Origin: an uncultured Acetobacteraceae bacterium
Lineage (GTDB): Bacteria; Pseudomonadota; Alphaproteobacteria; Acetobacterales; Acetobacteraceae
Assembly: GCA_903907955.1 (NCBI GenBank)
Contig: CAIVPZ010000032.1
Span: 62,001 to 126,000 of the forward strand
Length of the DNA stretch: 64,000 nt
Reading direction: 5' to 3'
Both the position numbers and the translations under genes were made by a program. The notes under the pieces were generated by a model, which had not been told where the DNA came from, ran no database searches, and saw only the letters and a list, made by a program, of their open reading frames with translations. This document shows positions 9,008 to 17,990 of this stretch, one piece after another. How positions within the stretch are numbered: the stretch's first letter is position 1; every line of letters begins with the position of its first letter.

Positions 9008-9751
9008 CTATTCCTTGACGCCCGCCGCCGCCGTCTTCGCCTCGGCCGGCGCGCAGCCCGCCTTCACGTAGTCCCAGAATTCCTGTTGCTGGAGCGCGTA
9101 ATGGTCGGGGTGCTGGTCTTCCGGGATGTCGCGCACATGCCGCAGGCTGGCCGCCGAGACGCTCACGTCGAAAATCGCATCCCCGGCTGCCAGCGCCGTC
9201 GAGACCAGGCTCAGCACATACCATTCCGCCGCCAGCGCCGCGCCCAGCAGGCCGCCGCTGAACAAATTGGTCGGCCCGATGAACGGCAGGATCAGATAAG
9301 GCCCGGGCGGCACGCCGACCTTGCACATCGCCTCGCTGAACTCGGTGGCCCGGCGCTCCAGGCCGATCGGCGTGGCCACGTCGAAGATGCCGGCGATCCC
9401 GATCGTGCTGTTGACGGCAAACCGCCCGACCGAGACGGAGGCGTCGGCGGGATGCCCGGCCAGCAGGTTGGTGAACACGAATTCCGGTTCGCTGATGTTC
9501 TCATAGACATTGCTGCCGATCCGCTGCACGAACGCCGGCGTGATACTGCCCAGCGCCCAGGCCGCCGGATCGATCACATACTCGACCATGAGGCTGTTGA
9601 AGCCGAACATCGCCCGGTTGAACGGTTCGAGCACATCGCGCGGCGTGGCGATGTCCGGCCCCGCCGGTGCCTGTGCCGCCGCAACCGTTGGCATCGCCGC
9701 CAGCAGCGGGGCCAATGCGGCGCAGGCAAGCGCGGTGGCGCGAAGGTTCAT
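9008..9751 (-). CDS. mlaA: MlaA/VacJ family outer-membrane phospholipid transport protein
   Basis: 247 residues. MlaA removes mislocalised phospholipids from the outer leaflet of the outer membrane and passes them to the Mla system. Family motifs are 'DVLEPFNRAMFGFN', 'RIGSNVYENISEPEF', 'GIAGIFDVATPIG' and 'PPGPYLILPFIGPTN'. A signal peptide precedes residue 26. The only nearby cysteine ('ATALACAALA') does not fit a clean lipobox, so it may be a soluble or signal-anchored form. No other mla gene is in the window. It converges with the radical SAM gene, 5 bp apart. Confidence 0.93.
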   Translation of the reverse strand: MNLRATALACAALAPLLAAMPTVAAAQAPAGPDIATPRDVLEPFNRAMFGFNSLMVEYVIDPAAWALGSITPAFVQRIGSNVYENISEPEFVFTNLLAGHPADASVSVGRFAVNSTIGIAGIFDVATPIGLERRATEFSEAMCKVGVPPGPYLILPFIGPTNLFSGGLLGAALAAEWYVLSLVSTALAAGDAIFDVSVSAASLRHVRDIPEDQHPDHYALQQQEFWDYVKAGCAPAEAKTAAAGVKE

Positions 9752-9959
9752 ATCCGGTTTCCTTCGATGGATTGACTCGCTCGGGGTCGGAAGCGTCAGG
9801 TCGGCGCAGTTATATGTTGAATGACACAATCAGCCCGGACATGCCATGGCGGCGACGCGAGCCCGCAGAGTACTGACCGGGATCAATATCACCGCGATCC
9901 GGCATAGTCAGAACCCTGGATTGGTGCCGGCGCCCCGCGCGCGGAGGGCCGCCGGCGCG

Positions 9960-10274
9960 CTACGCGCGCGGCGCCGCGTATTTCTCCCCGCGCACCACCT
10001 CGATGTCGCTGAGCCAGGCCACCACGGCGAAATGCGGAAACCATTCCTCCGCCACCATCGCCAGCAGCCGCCGCGCGGTGGCTTCGTCGGCGAGCACCTC
10101 GATGCGCACATTCTCGCCGCCGAGCGTGCTGGAGCGCCGGTTGCGCCCGCCAACTCCCTTGGCGGGGGTCAGCGTATAGCCGAGCGCGCCGGCCGCCAGG
10201 ATGGCGCGGCTCAGTCGATCGGCCAGAACGGATTCGCCGACCACGGTCAGCAGCTTCACGGGAACGGTCGGCAT
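9960..10274 (-). CDS. PII-like signalling protein
   Basis: 104 residues from the ATG at 10274 ('MPTVPVKLLTVVGESVLADR'). The fold pattern is that of PII relatives of the SbtB/carboxysome-PII kind: beta strand 'VKLLTVV', helix, 'GALGYTLTPAKGVGGRNRRS' in place of the T-loop region, then 'NVRIEVLADEATARRLL' and 'AVVAWLSDIEVV'. The uridylylated-Tyr motif of GlnB is absent. It probably senses an adenine nucleotide or carbon signal. No transporter or glutamine synthetase lies beside it to identify a partner. Confidence 0.75.
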   Translation of the reverse strand: MPTVPVKLLTVVGESVLADRLSRAILAAGALGYTLTPAKGVGGRNRRSSTLGGENVRIEVLADEATARRLLAMVAEEWFPHFAVVAWLSDIEVVRGEKYAAPRA

Positions 10275-11183
10275 CCTCGCCTCCTGCGTCGAACCGGCGG
10301 CACCATGGACCGCACCGCGCGCCCGCCAAAGCGCCAAGTCATGCGGCCGGATCGGCGTCCGCCGCATGCACTGCAAGGCGGCCATGTGTCAGCCGGAATT
10401 GACGTAAAATTCTTTTGACACTCGCCCGCACGGCGCCGCGCCCAGCGTCACCTGTACTGTCGGGGTCCCGGGAAAACTGGAAACGCATTCCGTAAATTTC
10501 CGCATGGAATTGAATGAAGAAATTAGAGCCGGCAGCTTACAGCCGCTTCCGATCAGCGAAAAAGCAAACTTTTAGCGGAAACCATTGCATTTATGCTGCA
10601 TTCGTTCATTTAGTATCTTGAAAAATATTAAATAATACATTTAGATGCAATGTCTACGCACGCGAACCCGGAGTCCATATTGCCTGCGCAGGTGTCAATC
10701 TGCCATGACAGATGGTCCGGCAAAACCGTTCGGCTTCCCGCTCGTTTGATTTCAATCAACGCACGGCCCGTTGCAATGCGCCACATTTGTCCCTGCCGGC
10801 GGAAACCGGCTTGGCGCCACCAGACAGCACCAAACCAGGCACCAGCCACCACAGGGGCAGAGGAACAGGGCCACCGACAGTACACAAGGTATTTTGGTTG
10901 CAGGCAAGTGGCCGCCACAGGCGCCGCGTCTCCCGAAATACCCAAACACGCCGGCACAGACTTCCTTCCGCGATGTGCCGGCGACACGTTCCCCCAGGCG
11001 ATCCCCCGGCATCTAGGATGTCGGCCGGACCGCCCAACTCGGCCGCACCAGGTGTGCGCACGGCCCGGCGAGCAATCGCTGGGCCGTTTTTATCTCTGCC
11101 GCAACCCGGCTGACATCGGTTCCCTGTCGGCGTATCTCTGGCGGCCTGTCGTTGGCCCACCCACGCCAGCCGGAGGGACCGCC
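10275..11183. other. 909-bp intergenic region with an AT-rich core
   Basis: No gene recognised on either strand. About 10490-10650 is strikingly AT-rich for this genome (for example TTGAAAAATATTAAATAA near 10617). This fits a promoter/regulator region for the aldehyde dehydrogenase or a silencer target. The stretch 10650-11183 is open in frame with the dehydrogenase, but its translation has no family resemblance and the real start has its own GGAGGG site. Confidence 0.5.
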
Positions 11184-12662
11184 ATGCTCACCGCCGCCTC
11201 GCCGCTCCCGCTCAACGACCCGGCGCTGTTCCGCCAGGCCAACTTCATCGATGGCGCCTGGGTCGCGGCGGACAGCGGCAGGACCATCGTGGTCCGCAAC
11301 CCCGCCACCGGCGCGCCGATCGGCGCGGTGCCCGCCATGGGCGCCGCCGAAACCCGCCGCGCCATCGAGGCCGCCCACCGCGCCCAGCCCGCCTGGCGCG
11401 CCGCCACCGCGAAGGAGCGCAGCGTCATCCTGCGCCGCCTCAACGACCTGATGCTCGCCAATGCCGAGGACCTCGCGGTGATCATGACCGCCGAGCAGGG
11501 CAAGCCGCTCGCCGAAAGCCGCGGCGAGATCGGCTATGCGGCCAGCTTCCTCGAGTGGTTCGCGGAAGAAGCCAAGCGCGTCTACGGCGACATCATCCCG
11601 CAGAACGCGCGCGGCCGGCGCATCCTCGTGCAGAAGCAGCCGATCGGCGTGTTCGCCTCGATCACGCCGTGGAACTTCCCCAGCGCCATGATCACCCGCA
11701 AGACCGGCCCGGGCTGGGCGGCCGGCTGCACCGGGGTCATCCGCCCGGCCAGCCAGACCCCGTTCTCCGCCCTCGCCATCGCCGTGCTGGCCGAGCGTGC
11801 CGGCATGCCGGCCGGCGTCTGCAACGTCATCACCGGCCCGTCCGGCGAAACCGGCGCCGAACTCGCCGCCAACCCGCTGGTGCGCAAGCTCACCTTCACC
11901 GGCAGTACTGAAGTCGGCGCAAAGCTGCTGGCGATGTGTGCGCCGACCATCAAGAAGACCAGCATGGAACTGGGCGGCAACGCGCCGTTCATCGTGTTCG
12001 ACGACGCCGACCTCGACTCCGCGGTGCTGGGCGCGATGGCCAGCAAGTATCGCAACACCGGCCAGACCTGTGTCTGCGCCAACCGCATCCTGGTGCAGGA
12101 CGCGGTGTACGACGCCTTCGCCGGCAAGCTGAAGGCAGCCGTCGAGCAACTCCGCGTCGGCAATGGCATGGAGCCGGGCGTCACCCAGGGACCGCTGATC
12201 AATGCCGATGCGGTGACCAAGGTGGAGCAGCACATCGCCGACGCGCTCGCCCGCGGCGCCAGCATCGTTACCGGCGGCCAGCGCCACGCCAGGGGCGGCA
12301 CCTTCTTCCAGCCGACCCTGCTCGCCAACGTGCCGACCGATGCGCTGATCTTCCGCGAGGAAACCTTCGGTCCGGTGGCGCCGCTGTTCCGTTTTCAGAC
12401 CGAAGGCGAAGCGATCCGGCTGGCCAACGACACCGCGTTCGGTCTCGCCGCGTATTTCTATGCGCGCGATGTCGGCCGCATCTTCCGGGTGGCCGAGGCG
12501 CTGGAGTACGGCATCATCGGCATCAACGAGGGCATCATCTCCACCGAGGTGGCCCCGTTCGGCGGCATGAAATCCTCCGGCCTCGGCCGCGAGGGATCGA
12601 AATACGGCATCGAGGAGTACCTCGAAATCAAGTACCTCGCCCTCGGCGGCATCGGCGACTAG
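11184..12662 (+). CDS. gabD: NAD(P)-dependent succinate-semialdehyde dehydrogenase family protein
   Basis: 492 residues, ALDH superfamily, closest in pattern to GabD, which oxidises succinate semialdehyde to succinate in GABA breakdown. The N-terminus 'FRQANFIDGAWVAADSGRT', the 'ITPWNFPSAMITRKTGP' strand, 'TFTGSTEVGAKLLA', the general-base Glu in 'SMELGGNAPFIVFDDAD' and the catalytic Cys in 'NTGQTCVCANR' are all present. The usual cofactor-ribose Lys of 'VLKPAS' is replaced by R187 ('GVIRPAS'), with neighbouring changes. The ATG is preceded by GGAGGG. It precedes glutathione reductase in the same direction. Confidence 0.88.
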   Translation: MLTAASPLPLNDPALFRQANFIDGAWVAADSGRTIVVRNPATGAPIGAVPAMGAAETRRAIEAAHRAQPAWRAATAKERSVILRRLNDLMLANAEDLAVIMTAEQGKPLAESRGEIGYAASFLEWFAEEAKRVYGDIIPQNARGRRILVQKQPIGVFASITPWNFPSAMITRKTGPGWAAGCTGVIRPASQTPFSALAIAVLAERAGMPAGVCNVITGPSGETGAELAANPLVRKLTFTGSTEVGAKLLAMCAPTIKKTSMELGGNAPFIVFDDADLDSAVLGAMASKYRNTGQTCVCANRILVQDAVYDAFAGKLKAAVEQLRVGNGMEPGVTQGPLINADAVTKVEQHIADALARGASIVTGGQRHARGGTFFQPTLLANVPTDALIFREETFGPVAPLFRFQTEGEAIRLANDTAFGLAAYFYARDVGRIFRVAEALEYGIIGINEGIISTEVAPFGGMKSSGLGREGSKYGIEEYLEIKYLALGGIGD

Positions 12663-12705
12663 AGCGACATCGGCCAGACCGGCGACCGCCGGCCGATAAA
12701 GTTGC

Positions 12706-12768
12706 TCGCCAAAACAAAGAGCTGGAGCGCGCTGACCGTTTACGGTCAGCCTGAAGGCGCTCTGGCGA
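12706..12768 (+). repeat. Nested perfect/imperfect hairpin between gabD and gor
   Basis: The core GCTGACCGTTTACGGTCAGC (12731-12750) is a perfect palindrome. It is enclosed by GAGCGC/GCGCTC (12725-12730, 12757-12762) and by TCGCCA/TGGCGA (12706-12711, 12763-12768). The transcript would fold into one long stem. There is no T-run, so it is not a classic intrinsic terminator; it may be an RNA processing site or an operator. Confidence 0.6.
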
Positions 12769-12851
12769 ATCGACACGTCCTTGAAGCGGGCGGGGGAAGG
12801 GGCAGCCCGCGCCGCCGCCCGCAAATCCGACCCACCCAAGCGAGGCGCCGC

Positions 12852-14207
12852 ATGCCGTACGACTTCGACCTCTTCGTCATCGGTGGCGGCTCCGGCGGCG
12901 TGCGCTGTGCCCGCATCGCTGCCGGTCACGGCGCCCGCGTCGCGGTGGCCGAGCAGCGCTTCTGGGGCGGCACCTGCGTCAATGTCGGCTGCGTGCCGAA
13001 GAAGCTCATGGTCATGGCCGCGGAATACGGCCAGGCCGCGCAGGACAGCCGCGGCTTCGGCTGGGACACCGCCCCGCCGCGCCATCACTGGGCGGCGCTG
13101 ATCGCCGCCAAGGATCGCGAGATCGCCCGGCTCAACGGCAGCTACCGCCGCCTGCTGGACGGTTCCGGCTGCACCAGCTTCGATTCGCGCGCGACCCTGC
13201 TCGATCCGCACACGCTGGAGGTCGCCGGCCGCCGCGTCACCGCGGAGCGCATCGTGCTGGCCACCGGCGGCCGTCCGGTGCGGCCGGACTTCCCCGGCGC
13301 TGCGCACAGCATCGTCTCCGACGACGTGTTTTCCCTGCCGGCGTTGCCGCGCCGCATCGTGCTGCTGGGCGGCGGCTACATCGCCGTCGAATTCGCCGGC
13401 ATCTTCGCCGGCCTCGGTGCCGAGGTGGACCTGGTCTATCGCCAGCCTTTGCCCCTGCGCGGCTTCGACGAGGATTTGCGCACCGCGCTGGCCGAGGCGA
13501 TGCAGGCCGGCGGCATCCGCCTGCACCCCGCCACCACCATCGCCGCCGTCGAGGCGGACGGCGCGGCGAAGCGGGTCACCCTGGGCAACGGCACCCTGCT
13601 GCCGGCCGATCTGGTGTTCGCCGCCACCGGCCGCCTGCCCAACACCGACGGCCTCGGCCTGGCGCAGGCCGGTGTGGCCACCGACGGGTTCGGCGCGGTG
13701 TGCGTGCACGGGCATGCCGAAACCAGCGTGCCCAATATCTTCGCCATCGGCGACGTCACCAACCGCCTGAACCTCACCCCGGTGGCGATCGCCGAGGGCC
13801 ATTCGCTGGCCGACCGCCTGTTCGGCGCCGGCCCGCGCGACTGGGCGTTCGAGGCGGTGGCGACCGCGGTGTTTTCCGCCCCGCCGATCGGCACGGTCGG
13901 GCTGACCGAGGAACAGGCGGCGCTGCGCGGCCCGGCCGACATCTATCTCAGCCGCTTCACCCCGATGCGCCACACGCTGTCCGGCCGGGCGCGCAGGACC
14001 CTGATGAAACTCGTGGTCTGCCAGCAGACCCAGCGCGTGCTGGGCGCCCATATGCTGGGCGAGGACGCGCCCGAAATCGTCCAGGGGCTGTCGATCGCCA
14101 TCAACAGCGGCGCCACCAAGCAGGATTTCGACCGCACCATCGGCATCCATCCCACCGCCGCCGAGGAGTTTGTCACCCTGCGGACCCGGACCCGCGCCGT
14201 CGGGTGA
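12852..14207 (+). CDS. gor: Glutathione-disulfide reductase
   Basis: 451 residues. It reduces GSSG to GSH with NADPH and FAD in the cytosol. FAD-binding 'DLFVIGGGSGGVRCARIAA', the redox disulfide C42/C47 in 'GGTCVNVGCVPKK', the NADPH-domain 'VLLGGGYIAVEFAGI', the second FAD contact 'NIFAIGDVTNRLNLTPVA' and the catalytic C-terminal 'IHPTAAEEFVTLR' are all in place. The ATG at 12852 is favoured by alignment; an upstream in-frame start would add an unrelated N-terminus. It is followed by a family B repeat. Confidence 0.95.
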   Translation: MPYDFDLFVIGGGSGGVRCARIAAGHGARVAVAEQRFWGGTCVNVGCVPKKLMVMAAEYGQAAQDSRGFGWDTAPPRHHWAALIAAKDREIARLNGSYRRLLDGSGCTSFDSRATLLDPHTLEVAGRRVTAERIVLATGGRPVRPDFPGAAHSIVSDDVFSLPALPRRIVLLGGGYIAVEFAGIFAGLGAEVDLVYRQPLPLRGFDEDLRTALAEAMQAGGIRLHPATTIAAVEADGAAKRVTLGNGTLLPADLVFAATGRLPNTDGLGLAQAGVATDGFGAVCVHGHAETSVPNIFAIGDVTNRLNLTPVAIAEGHSLADRLFGAGPRDWAFEAVATAVFSAPPIGTVGLTEEQAALRGPADIYLSRFTPMRHTLSGRARRTLMKLVVCQQTQRVLGAHMLGEDAPEIVQGLSIAINSGATKQDFDRTIGIHPTAAEEFVTLRTRTRAVG

Positions 14208-14270
14208 AGCAAGGCCAGGGCGCTGCCCTGGACCCGCAAGGGTTCGGTGGACCCCTTGACCCCATTCCCC
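14208..14270 (-). repeat. Family B double-hairpin repeat, copy B2
   Basis: Begins right after the gor stop codon. On the minus strand it reads GGGGTCAAGGGGTCCACCG, then AACCCTTGCGGGTCCAGGG, then the second hairpin CCAGGGCAGCGCCCTGG. The first hairpin is of the GGGGTC subtype with one mismatch. Confidence 0.85.
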
Positions 14271-14370
14271 AGGTGAGCGGCCTCCGCAGTAGCCAACCGC
14301 CCCCGTTTGGGGGGATAACCCCCGCACTTGCCCGGCCGGACCGTCTCCGGCCGACCCAGGAGCCCCCGCT

Positions 14371-15759
14371 ATGCCCACCACCTGGACCCCCGATTCCTGG
14401 CGCAGCCGCCCGATCCGCCAGGTGCCCGCCTATCCCGACCCGGCGCGCCTTGCCGCCGTCGAGGCCAAGCTGCGCCGCTATCCCCCGCTGGTGTTCGCCG
14501 GCGAGGTGCGCGCCCTGAAGGCCGCGCTGGCCCGCGCCGCCGACGGCCGCGCCTTCGTGCTGCAGGGCGGCGACTGCGCCGAGAGCTTCCAGGACTTCAC
14601 CGCCAACATCATCCGCGACACCTTCCGCGTGCTGCTGCAGATGTCGGTGGTGCTCACCTTCGGCGCCTCGCTGCCGGTGGTGAAGCTCGGCCGCATGGCC
14701 GGCCAGTTCGCCAAGCCCCGCTCCTCGGACGTCGAAACCCGCGACGGCGAGACGCTGCCCACCTATCGCGGCGACATCGTCAACGGCGCGGAATTCACCC
14801 CCGAGGCCCGCGTGCCCGACCCGACGCGCATGGAAACCGGCTATTTTCAGTCCGCCGGCACGCTCAACCTGCTGCGCGCCTTCGCCACCGGCGGCTATGC
14901 CGACCTGCACGAGGTGCATCGCTGGAATCTCGGCTTCGTCGCCCGCTCGCCGCTGATCGAGCGCTACCAGTCGCTGGCCCACCGCATCGACGAAACCCTG
15001 GCCTTCATGTCCGCCTGCGGCATCTCGTCGAGCACCACGCCGCAGATCCGCGAGACCGACTTCTTCACCAGCCACGAGTCGCTGCTGCTGCCCTATGAGC
15101 AGGCGCTGACCCGGGTCGATTCCACCTCCGGCGACTGGTACGCCTGCTCGGCGCATTTCCTCTGGATCGGCGACCGCACCCGCCAGCCGGACGGCGCGCA
15201 TGTCGAGTTCATGCGCGGGGTGCGCAACCCGATCGGCATCAAGGTCGGCCCCACCACCCCGGTCGAGGACCTGCTGCGCCTGATCGATATCCTCAACCCC
15301 ACCGATGAACCCGGCCGCCTGACCCTGATCACCCGCATGGGCGCGGAGAAGGTGCAGCACCTGCTGCCGCCGCTGCTGCGCGCGGTGCGCCGCGAAGGCC
15401 GCCGCGTCGTCTGGGTCTGCGACCCGATGCACGGCAATACCATTTCGTCGAATGCCGGTCTCAAGACCCGCAGCTTCGACGCCATCCTGGCCGAGGTGCA
15501 CGGTTTCTTCGACGCCCACGCCGCCGAGGGCACCTGGGCCGGCGGCGTGCATGTCGAAATGACCGGCCACGAGGTGACCGAGTGCATCGGCGGCGCGCAC
15601 GGCCTGACCATGATGGACCTCGGCGAGCACTACGAGACGTTCTGCGATCCGCGCCTGAACGCCGAGCAGTCGCTGGAACTGGCCTTCCTGGTCGCCGAGG
15701 AACTGACGGCCCGCCGCGCGCCGGTGGCCGATCGAATTCCGGCGGTGGCGGCGCAGTAA
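14371..15759 (+). CDS. aroG: Class II 3-deoxy-7-phosphoheptulonate (DAHP) synthase
   Basis: 462 residues, the plant/Mycobacterium-like class II type. It condenses PEP and erythrose-4-phosphate at the entry to the shikimate pathway. Class II hallmarks are '[15 protein letters not shown]', '[15 protein letters not shown]', 'WNLGFV', '[16 protein letters not shown]', 'GIKVGPTT', '[13 protein letters not shown]' and '[18 protein letters not shown]'. The metal site uses the Cys of 'GGDC' and the His, Glu and Asp of the later motifs. It starts about 100 bp after repeat B2 and ends 6 bp before the next gene, so the two are probably co-transcribed. Confidence 0.95.
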   Translation: MPTTWTPDSWRSRPIRQVPAYPDPARLAAVEAKLRRYPPLVFAGEVRALKAALARAADGRAFVLQGGDCAESFQDFTANIIRDTFRVLLQMSVVLTFGASLPVVKLGRMAGQFAKPRSSDVETRDGETLPTYRGDIVNGAEFTPEARVPDPTRMETGYFQSAGTLNLLRAFATGGYADLHEVHRWNLGFVARSPLIERYQSLAHRIDETLAFMSACGISSSTTPQIRETDFFTSHESLLLPYEQALTRVDSTSGDWYACSAHFLWIGDRTRQPDGAHVEFMRGVRNPIGIKVGPTTPVEDLLRLIDILNPTDEPGRLTLITRMGAEKVQHLLPPLLRAVRREGRRVVWVCDPMHGNTISSNAGLKTRSFDAILAEVHGFFDAHAAEGTWAGGVHVEMTGHEVTECIGGAHGLTMMDLGEHYETFCDPRLNAEQSLELAFLVAEELTARRAPVADRIPAVAAQ

Positions 15760-15765
15760 CCGCTC

Positions 15766-16971
15766 ATGTCCACGCCCACAGGAGGAGACAACGGCGCTGC
15801 GGCGGCCCTGGCCGCCGACATCGCCGCGCGCACCGACGCCTATTTCAACCGCACCCGCGCCATCGTGCAGCGCTATGGCGACCGGCACGTCACCTACGCC
15901 GTGTTCCTGCGCCGCCCGGTCATTTCGGCGCCGCGGCTGATGCTGGACTGGCTTGCCACCGTCGCCGCCGCCCGCGGCACCAGCTTCGGTTGCGAGGTGA
16001 TGTACCCGGAGGGAAGCTGGGTCGGCGCCGGCGAGCCGCTGGTCTACATCGCCGGCAGCCTGGCGATGCTCTCCGACCTCGAGACTCTGCTGCTGCAGAA
16101 GATCGGCCCGGCCTGCGTGGCCGCCCACAACGCCTATCAGATGAGCCTCGCCTTGCCCGGCGTTGCCTTCCTGGCCATGGAGGCGCGCCACTGCGCCGGC
16201 GCCGAGATGCAGGACATGATGGCCTATGCCGCCGCGGTCGGCAGTGCCGCGGCGCAGGCCGAGGGCGCGCGCGGCTTCGTTGGCAATGCCAATGACGGCA
16301 CGGCGCACTGGTTCGGCGCCGGGCTTGGCCAGAACGGCAGCGGCCAGACGCTGCGCGGCCGCGGCACCATGCCGCATGCGCTGATCGGCTATGCCGGCTC
16401 CACCCTGCGCGCCGCCGAGATGTTCCAGGAAACGTTTCCCGACGAGGCACTGACCGTCCTGGTGGACTATTTCGGCCGCGAGATCACCGACGGCATCGCC
16501 TCCTGCCGCCGCTTTCCCGAGCTCGCCGCCGAGGGCCGGATGTCGCTGCGGCTCGACACCCATGGCGGGCGTTTCCTGGAGGGGCTGGACCCCGCCGAGA
16601 GCTACGCCGTGCTGGAGCGCCACGCCCCCGGCGCCATCCGCCGCTACCGCAGCGAGACCGAGTTGCGCTTCCTGGTCGGCACCGGCGTCTCCGCCGCCGC
16701 CATCTGGCGGCTGCGCGAGGCGCTGGATCAGGCCGGTTTCCCGGCGGTGAAGATCATCGTCTCCTCCGGCTTCGGGGTGGACAAGTGCCGGGTGATGGCG
16801 GATGCGCGGGCGCCGATCGACGTGGTCGGCACCGGCAGCTTCATTCCCGACGCCTGGCACGAAACCTACGCCACCGCCGACATCGTCGATTACGACGGCG
16901 TGCCGATGGTCAAGCTCGGCCGCGAGTTCCTGCTGCGCCGCAACGGCGCGCGCAGGAAAACCGCCGGCTGA
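15766..16971 (+). CDS. pncB: Nicotinate phosphoribosyltransferase family protein
   Basis: 401 residues. NAPRTase makes nicotinate mononucleotide from nicotinate and PRPP in the NAD salvage route. Features include the N-terminal 'DAYFNRTRAIVQRYGD', a 'GTMPHALIGYAGS' segment equivalent to the catalytic region of the family, 'VLVDYFGREITDGI', 'SLRLDTHGGRF' and 'VKIIVSSGFGVDKCR'. The C-terminal 'DVVGTGSFIP' binds the phosphate. It may be a divergent member, so activity on nicotinate is inferred. Its TGA stop is formed by the edge of repeat A2. It shares a transcript with aroG. Confidence 0.82.
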   Translation: MSTPTGGDNGAAAALAADIAARTDAYFNRTRAIVQRYGDRHVTYAVFLRRPVISAPRLMLDWLATVAAARGTSFGCEVMYPEGSWVGAGEPLVYIAGSLAMLSDLETLLLQKIGPACVAAHNAYQMSLALPGVAFLAMEARHCAGAEMQDMMAYAAAVGSAAAQAEGARGFVGNANDGTAHWFGAGLGQNGSGQTLRGRGTMPHALIGYAGSTLRAAEMFQETFPDEALTVLVDYFGREITDGIASCRRFPELAAEGRMSLRLDTHGGRFLEGLDPAESYAVLERHAPGAIRRYRSETELRFLVGTGVSAAAIWRLREALDQAGFPAVKIIVSSGFGVDKCRVMADARAPIDVVGTGSFIPDAWHETYATADIVDYDGVPMVKLGREFLLRRNGARRKTAG

Positions 16972-17073
16972 GAGTTTGTGAATGAATGCCCGCGCCGCTC
17001 CGATTCTGCCGGAAACGTTCAATGATATCAGTGGGCGTTCATTCGCAAGTTCGATTGCTTCACAAGCTCTGAC
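16970..17073 (+). repeat. Family A palindromic repeat, copy A2
   Basis: 104 bp, starting inside the TGA of the nicotinate phosphoribosyltransferase gene (TGAGAGTTTGTGAATG). The right end is ATTGCTTCACAAGCTCTGAC. It sits 24 bp before cowN. Confidence 0.9.
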
Positions 17074-17097
17074 CGCTTCCTGCAGGCAACGGACCCC

Positions 17098-17373
17098 ATG
17101 GACGAACCGACCGACCGCTACGCGACCTTCCGCAACATCGACTGCGCCGGCAAGGCGCAGCTTGTGATCGAGCGCCTGCAACCGTTGCTCGACGCGGCGG
17201 ACAATCCGTTCTGGGCCTATTTCAGCAAGCAACGGGCCGAGGCGCACGCCAAGGGCTTCGACGACCTGCGGGTGTTGCACACCTACCTGCCGACGCTGCG
17301 TGAATTGCTGTCCGACGCGGCGGAAGACGAGACGCTGGCGCTGCTGGAGGAACTCGAAGTCACCTGCATGTAA
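17098..17373 (+). CDS. cowN: N2-fixation sustaining protein CowN
   Basis: 91 residues, the full length of CowN. The family pattern is '[20 protein letters not shown]', '[18 protein letters not shown]', '[13 protein letters not shown]' and '[12 protein letters not shown]'. CowN binds molybdenum nitrogenase and protects it from inhibition by carbon monoxide, so its presence argues that the organism fixes nitrogen, although no nif gene is in the window. It follows repeat A2. A small ACP-like gene starts 77 bp downstream and may be its operon partner. Confidence 0.9.
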   Translation: MDEPTDRYATFRNIDCAGKAQLVIERLQPLLDAADNPFWAYFSKQRAEAHAKGFDDLRVLHTYLPTLRELLSDAAEDETLALLEELEVTCM

Positions 17374-17450
17374 GGTCCACCGCGCAGGCTTAACGATTCA
17401 GGCAGGGTTTCGTGGGATCACTCCGTCCGTCCCCCGGCGGAAACGGAGCC

Positions 17451-17789
17451 ATGGCGAGACCGACGGACGACGTACAGAACTGGATGCACATGTTCCGCTG
17501 GATCGTGAAGCTGATCCGCGACGAGTACGAGGTGGACGAAAGCAAGCTGGTCCGCGCCGCGGTGCTGGAGACCGATTGCGGCCTGATGATCGAGGACATC
17601 GAAGCGGTGCTGGGCATCATCGCCGAGAGCTTCGCCGTCCGCTTCCCGCCCGCCACGCTGGACGAGATCGTCAGGCTGGAGGAGTTGTGCATGCTGGCGA
17701 CCTGGCTGAAGGGTCTCTACAAGCGCCCGGTGTTCATCTCCGAGGCATTCGAGGCAAGGTGCCGCGCGCTGAACGCGACCTGCGGGTGA
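17451..17789 (+). CDS. Acyl-carrier-protein-like protein lacking the phosphopantetheine serine
   Basis: 112 residues, start at the ATG with AACGGAG upstream. The middle ('LETDCGLMIEDIEAVLGIIA', 'ESFAVRF') has the spacing and hydrophobic pattern of ACP helix II ('DLGLDSLDxVELV'). Met-Ile stands where the modified Asp-Ser would be, so it cannot carry a 4'-phosphopantetheine arm by the usual route. A DUF1493-type ACP-like fold is the best guess, from pattern only. It follows cowN on the same strand, so a role with CowN or nitrogenase is possible but unproven. Confidence 0.6.
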   Translation: MARPTDDVQNWMHMFRWIVKLIRDEYEVDESKLVRAAVLETDCGLMIEDIEAVLGIIAESFAVRFPPATLDEIVRLEELCMLATWLKGLYKRPVFISEAFEARCRALNATCG

Positions 17790-17990
17790 GCCGACCACTC
17801 CGAAGTATATCAGCCTCTCTGTTTGGCGACTGCTTTGCGTGGTTTCCAGAACTTCCCCACCAGGTAGCTTTCGCATGATCCTATCAGGGTGTCGTCTCGG
17901 CCCCCATGCCGACGGGCCGTCAGCGGTCATGACCGCATCCGCGCGCGAACCATGATCGCACCTGCCCGCCATTCCCTGTAGGCTTGCCCG

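Noticed and set aside
10650-11183. An N-terminal extension of the aldehyde dehydrogenase of 178 codons.
   Set aside because: The extension has no similarity to any domain, while the ATG at 11184 has a good ribosome site and gives the normal family length.
11013-17280. Two antisense frames of more than 1000 codons opposite gabD, gor, aroG and the nicotinate phosphoribosyltransferase.
   Set aside because: All the sense genes have complete, conserved motifs; the antisense products are low-complexity His/Arg/Gly-rich and cross gene boundaries and repeats.
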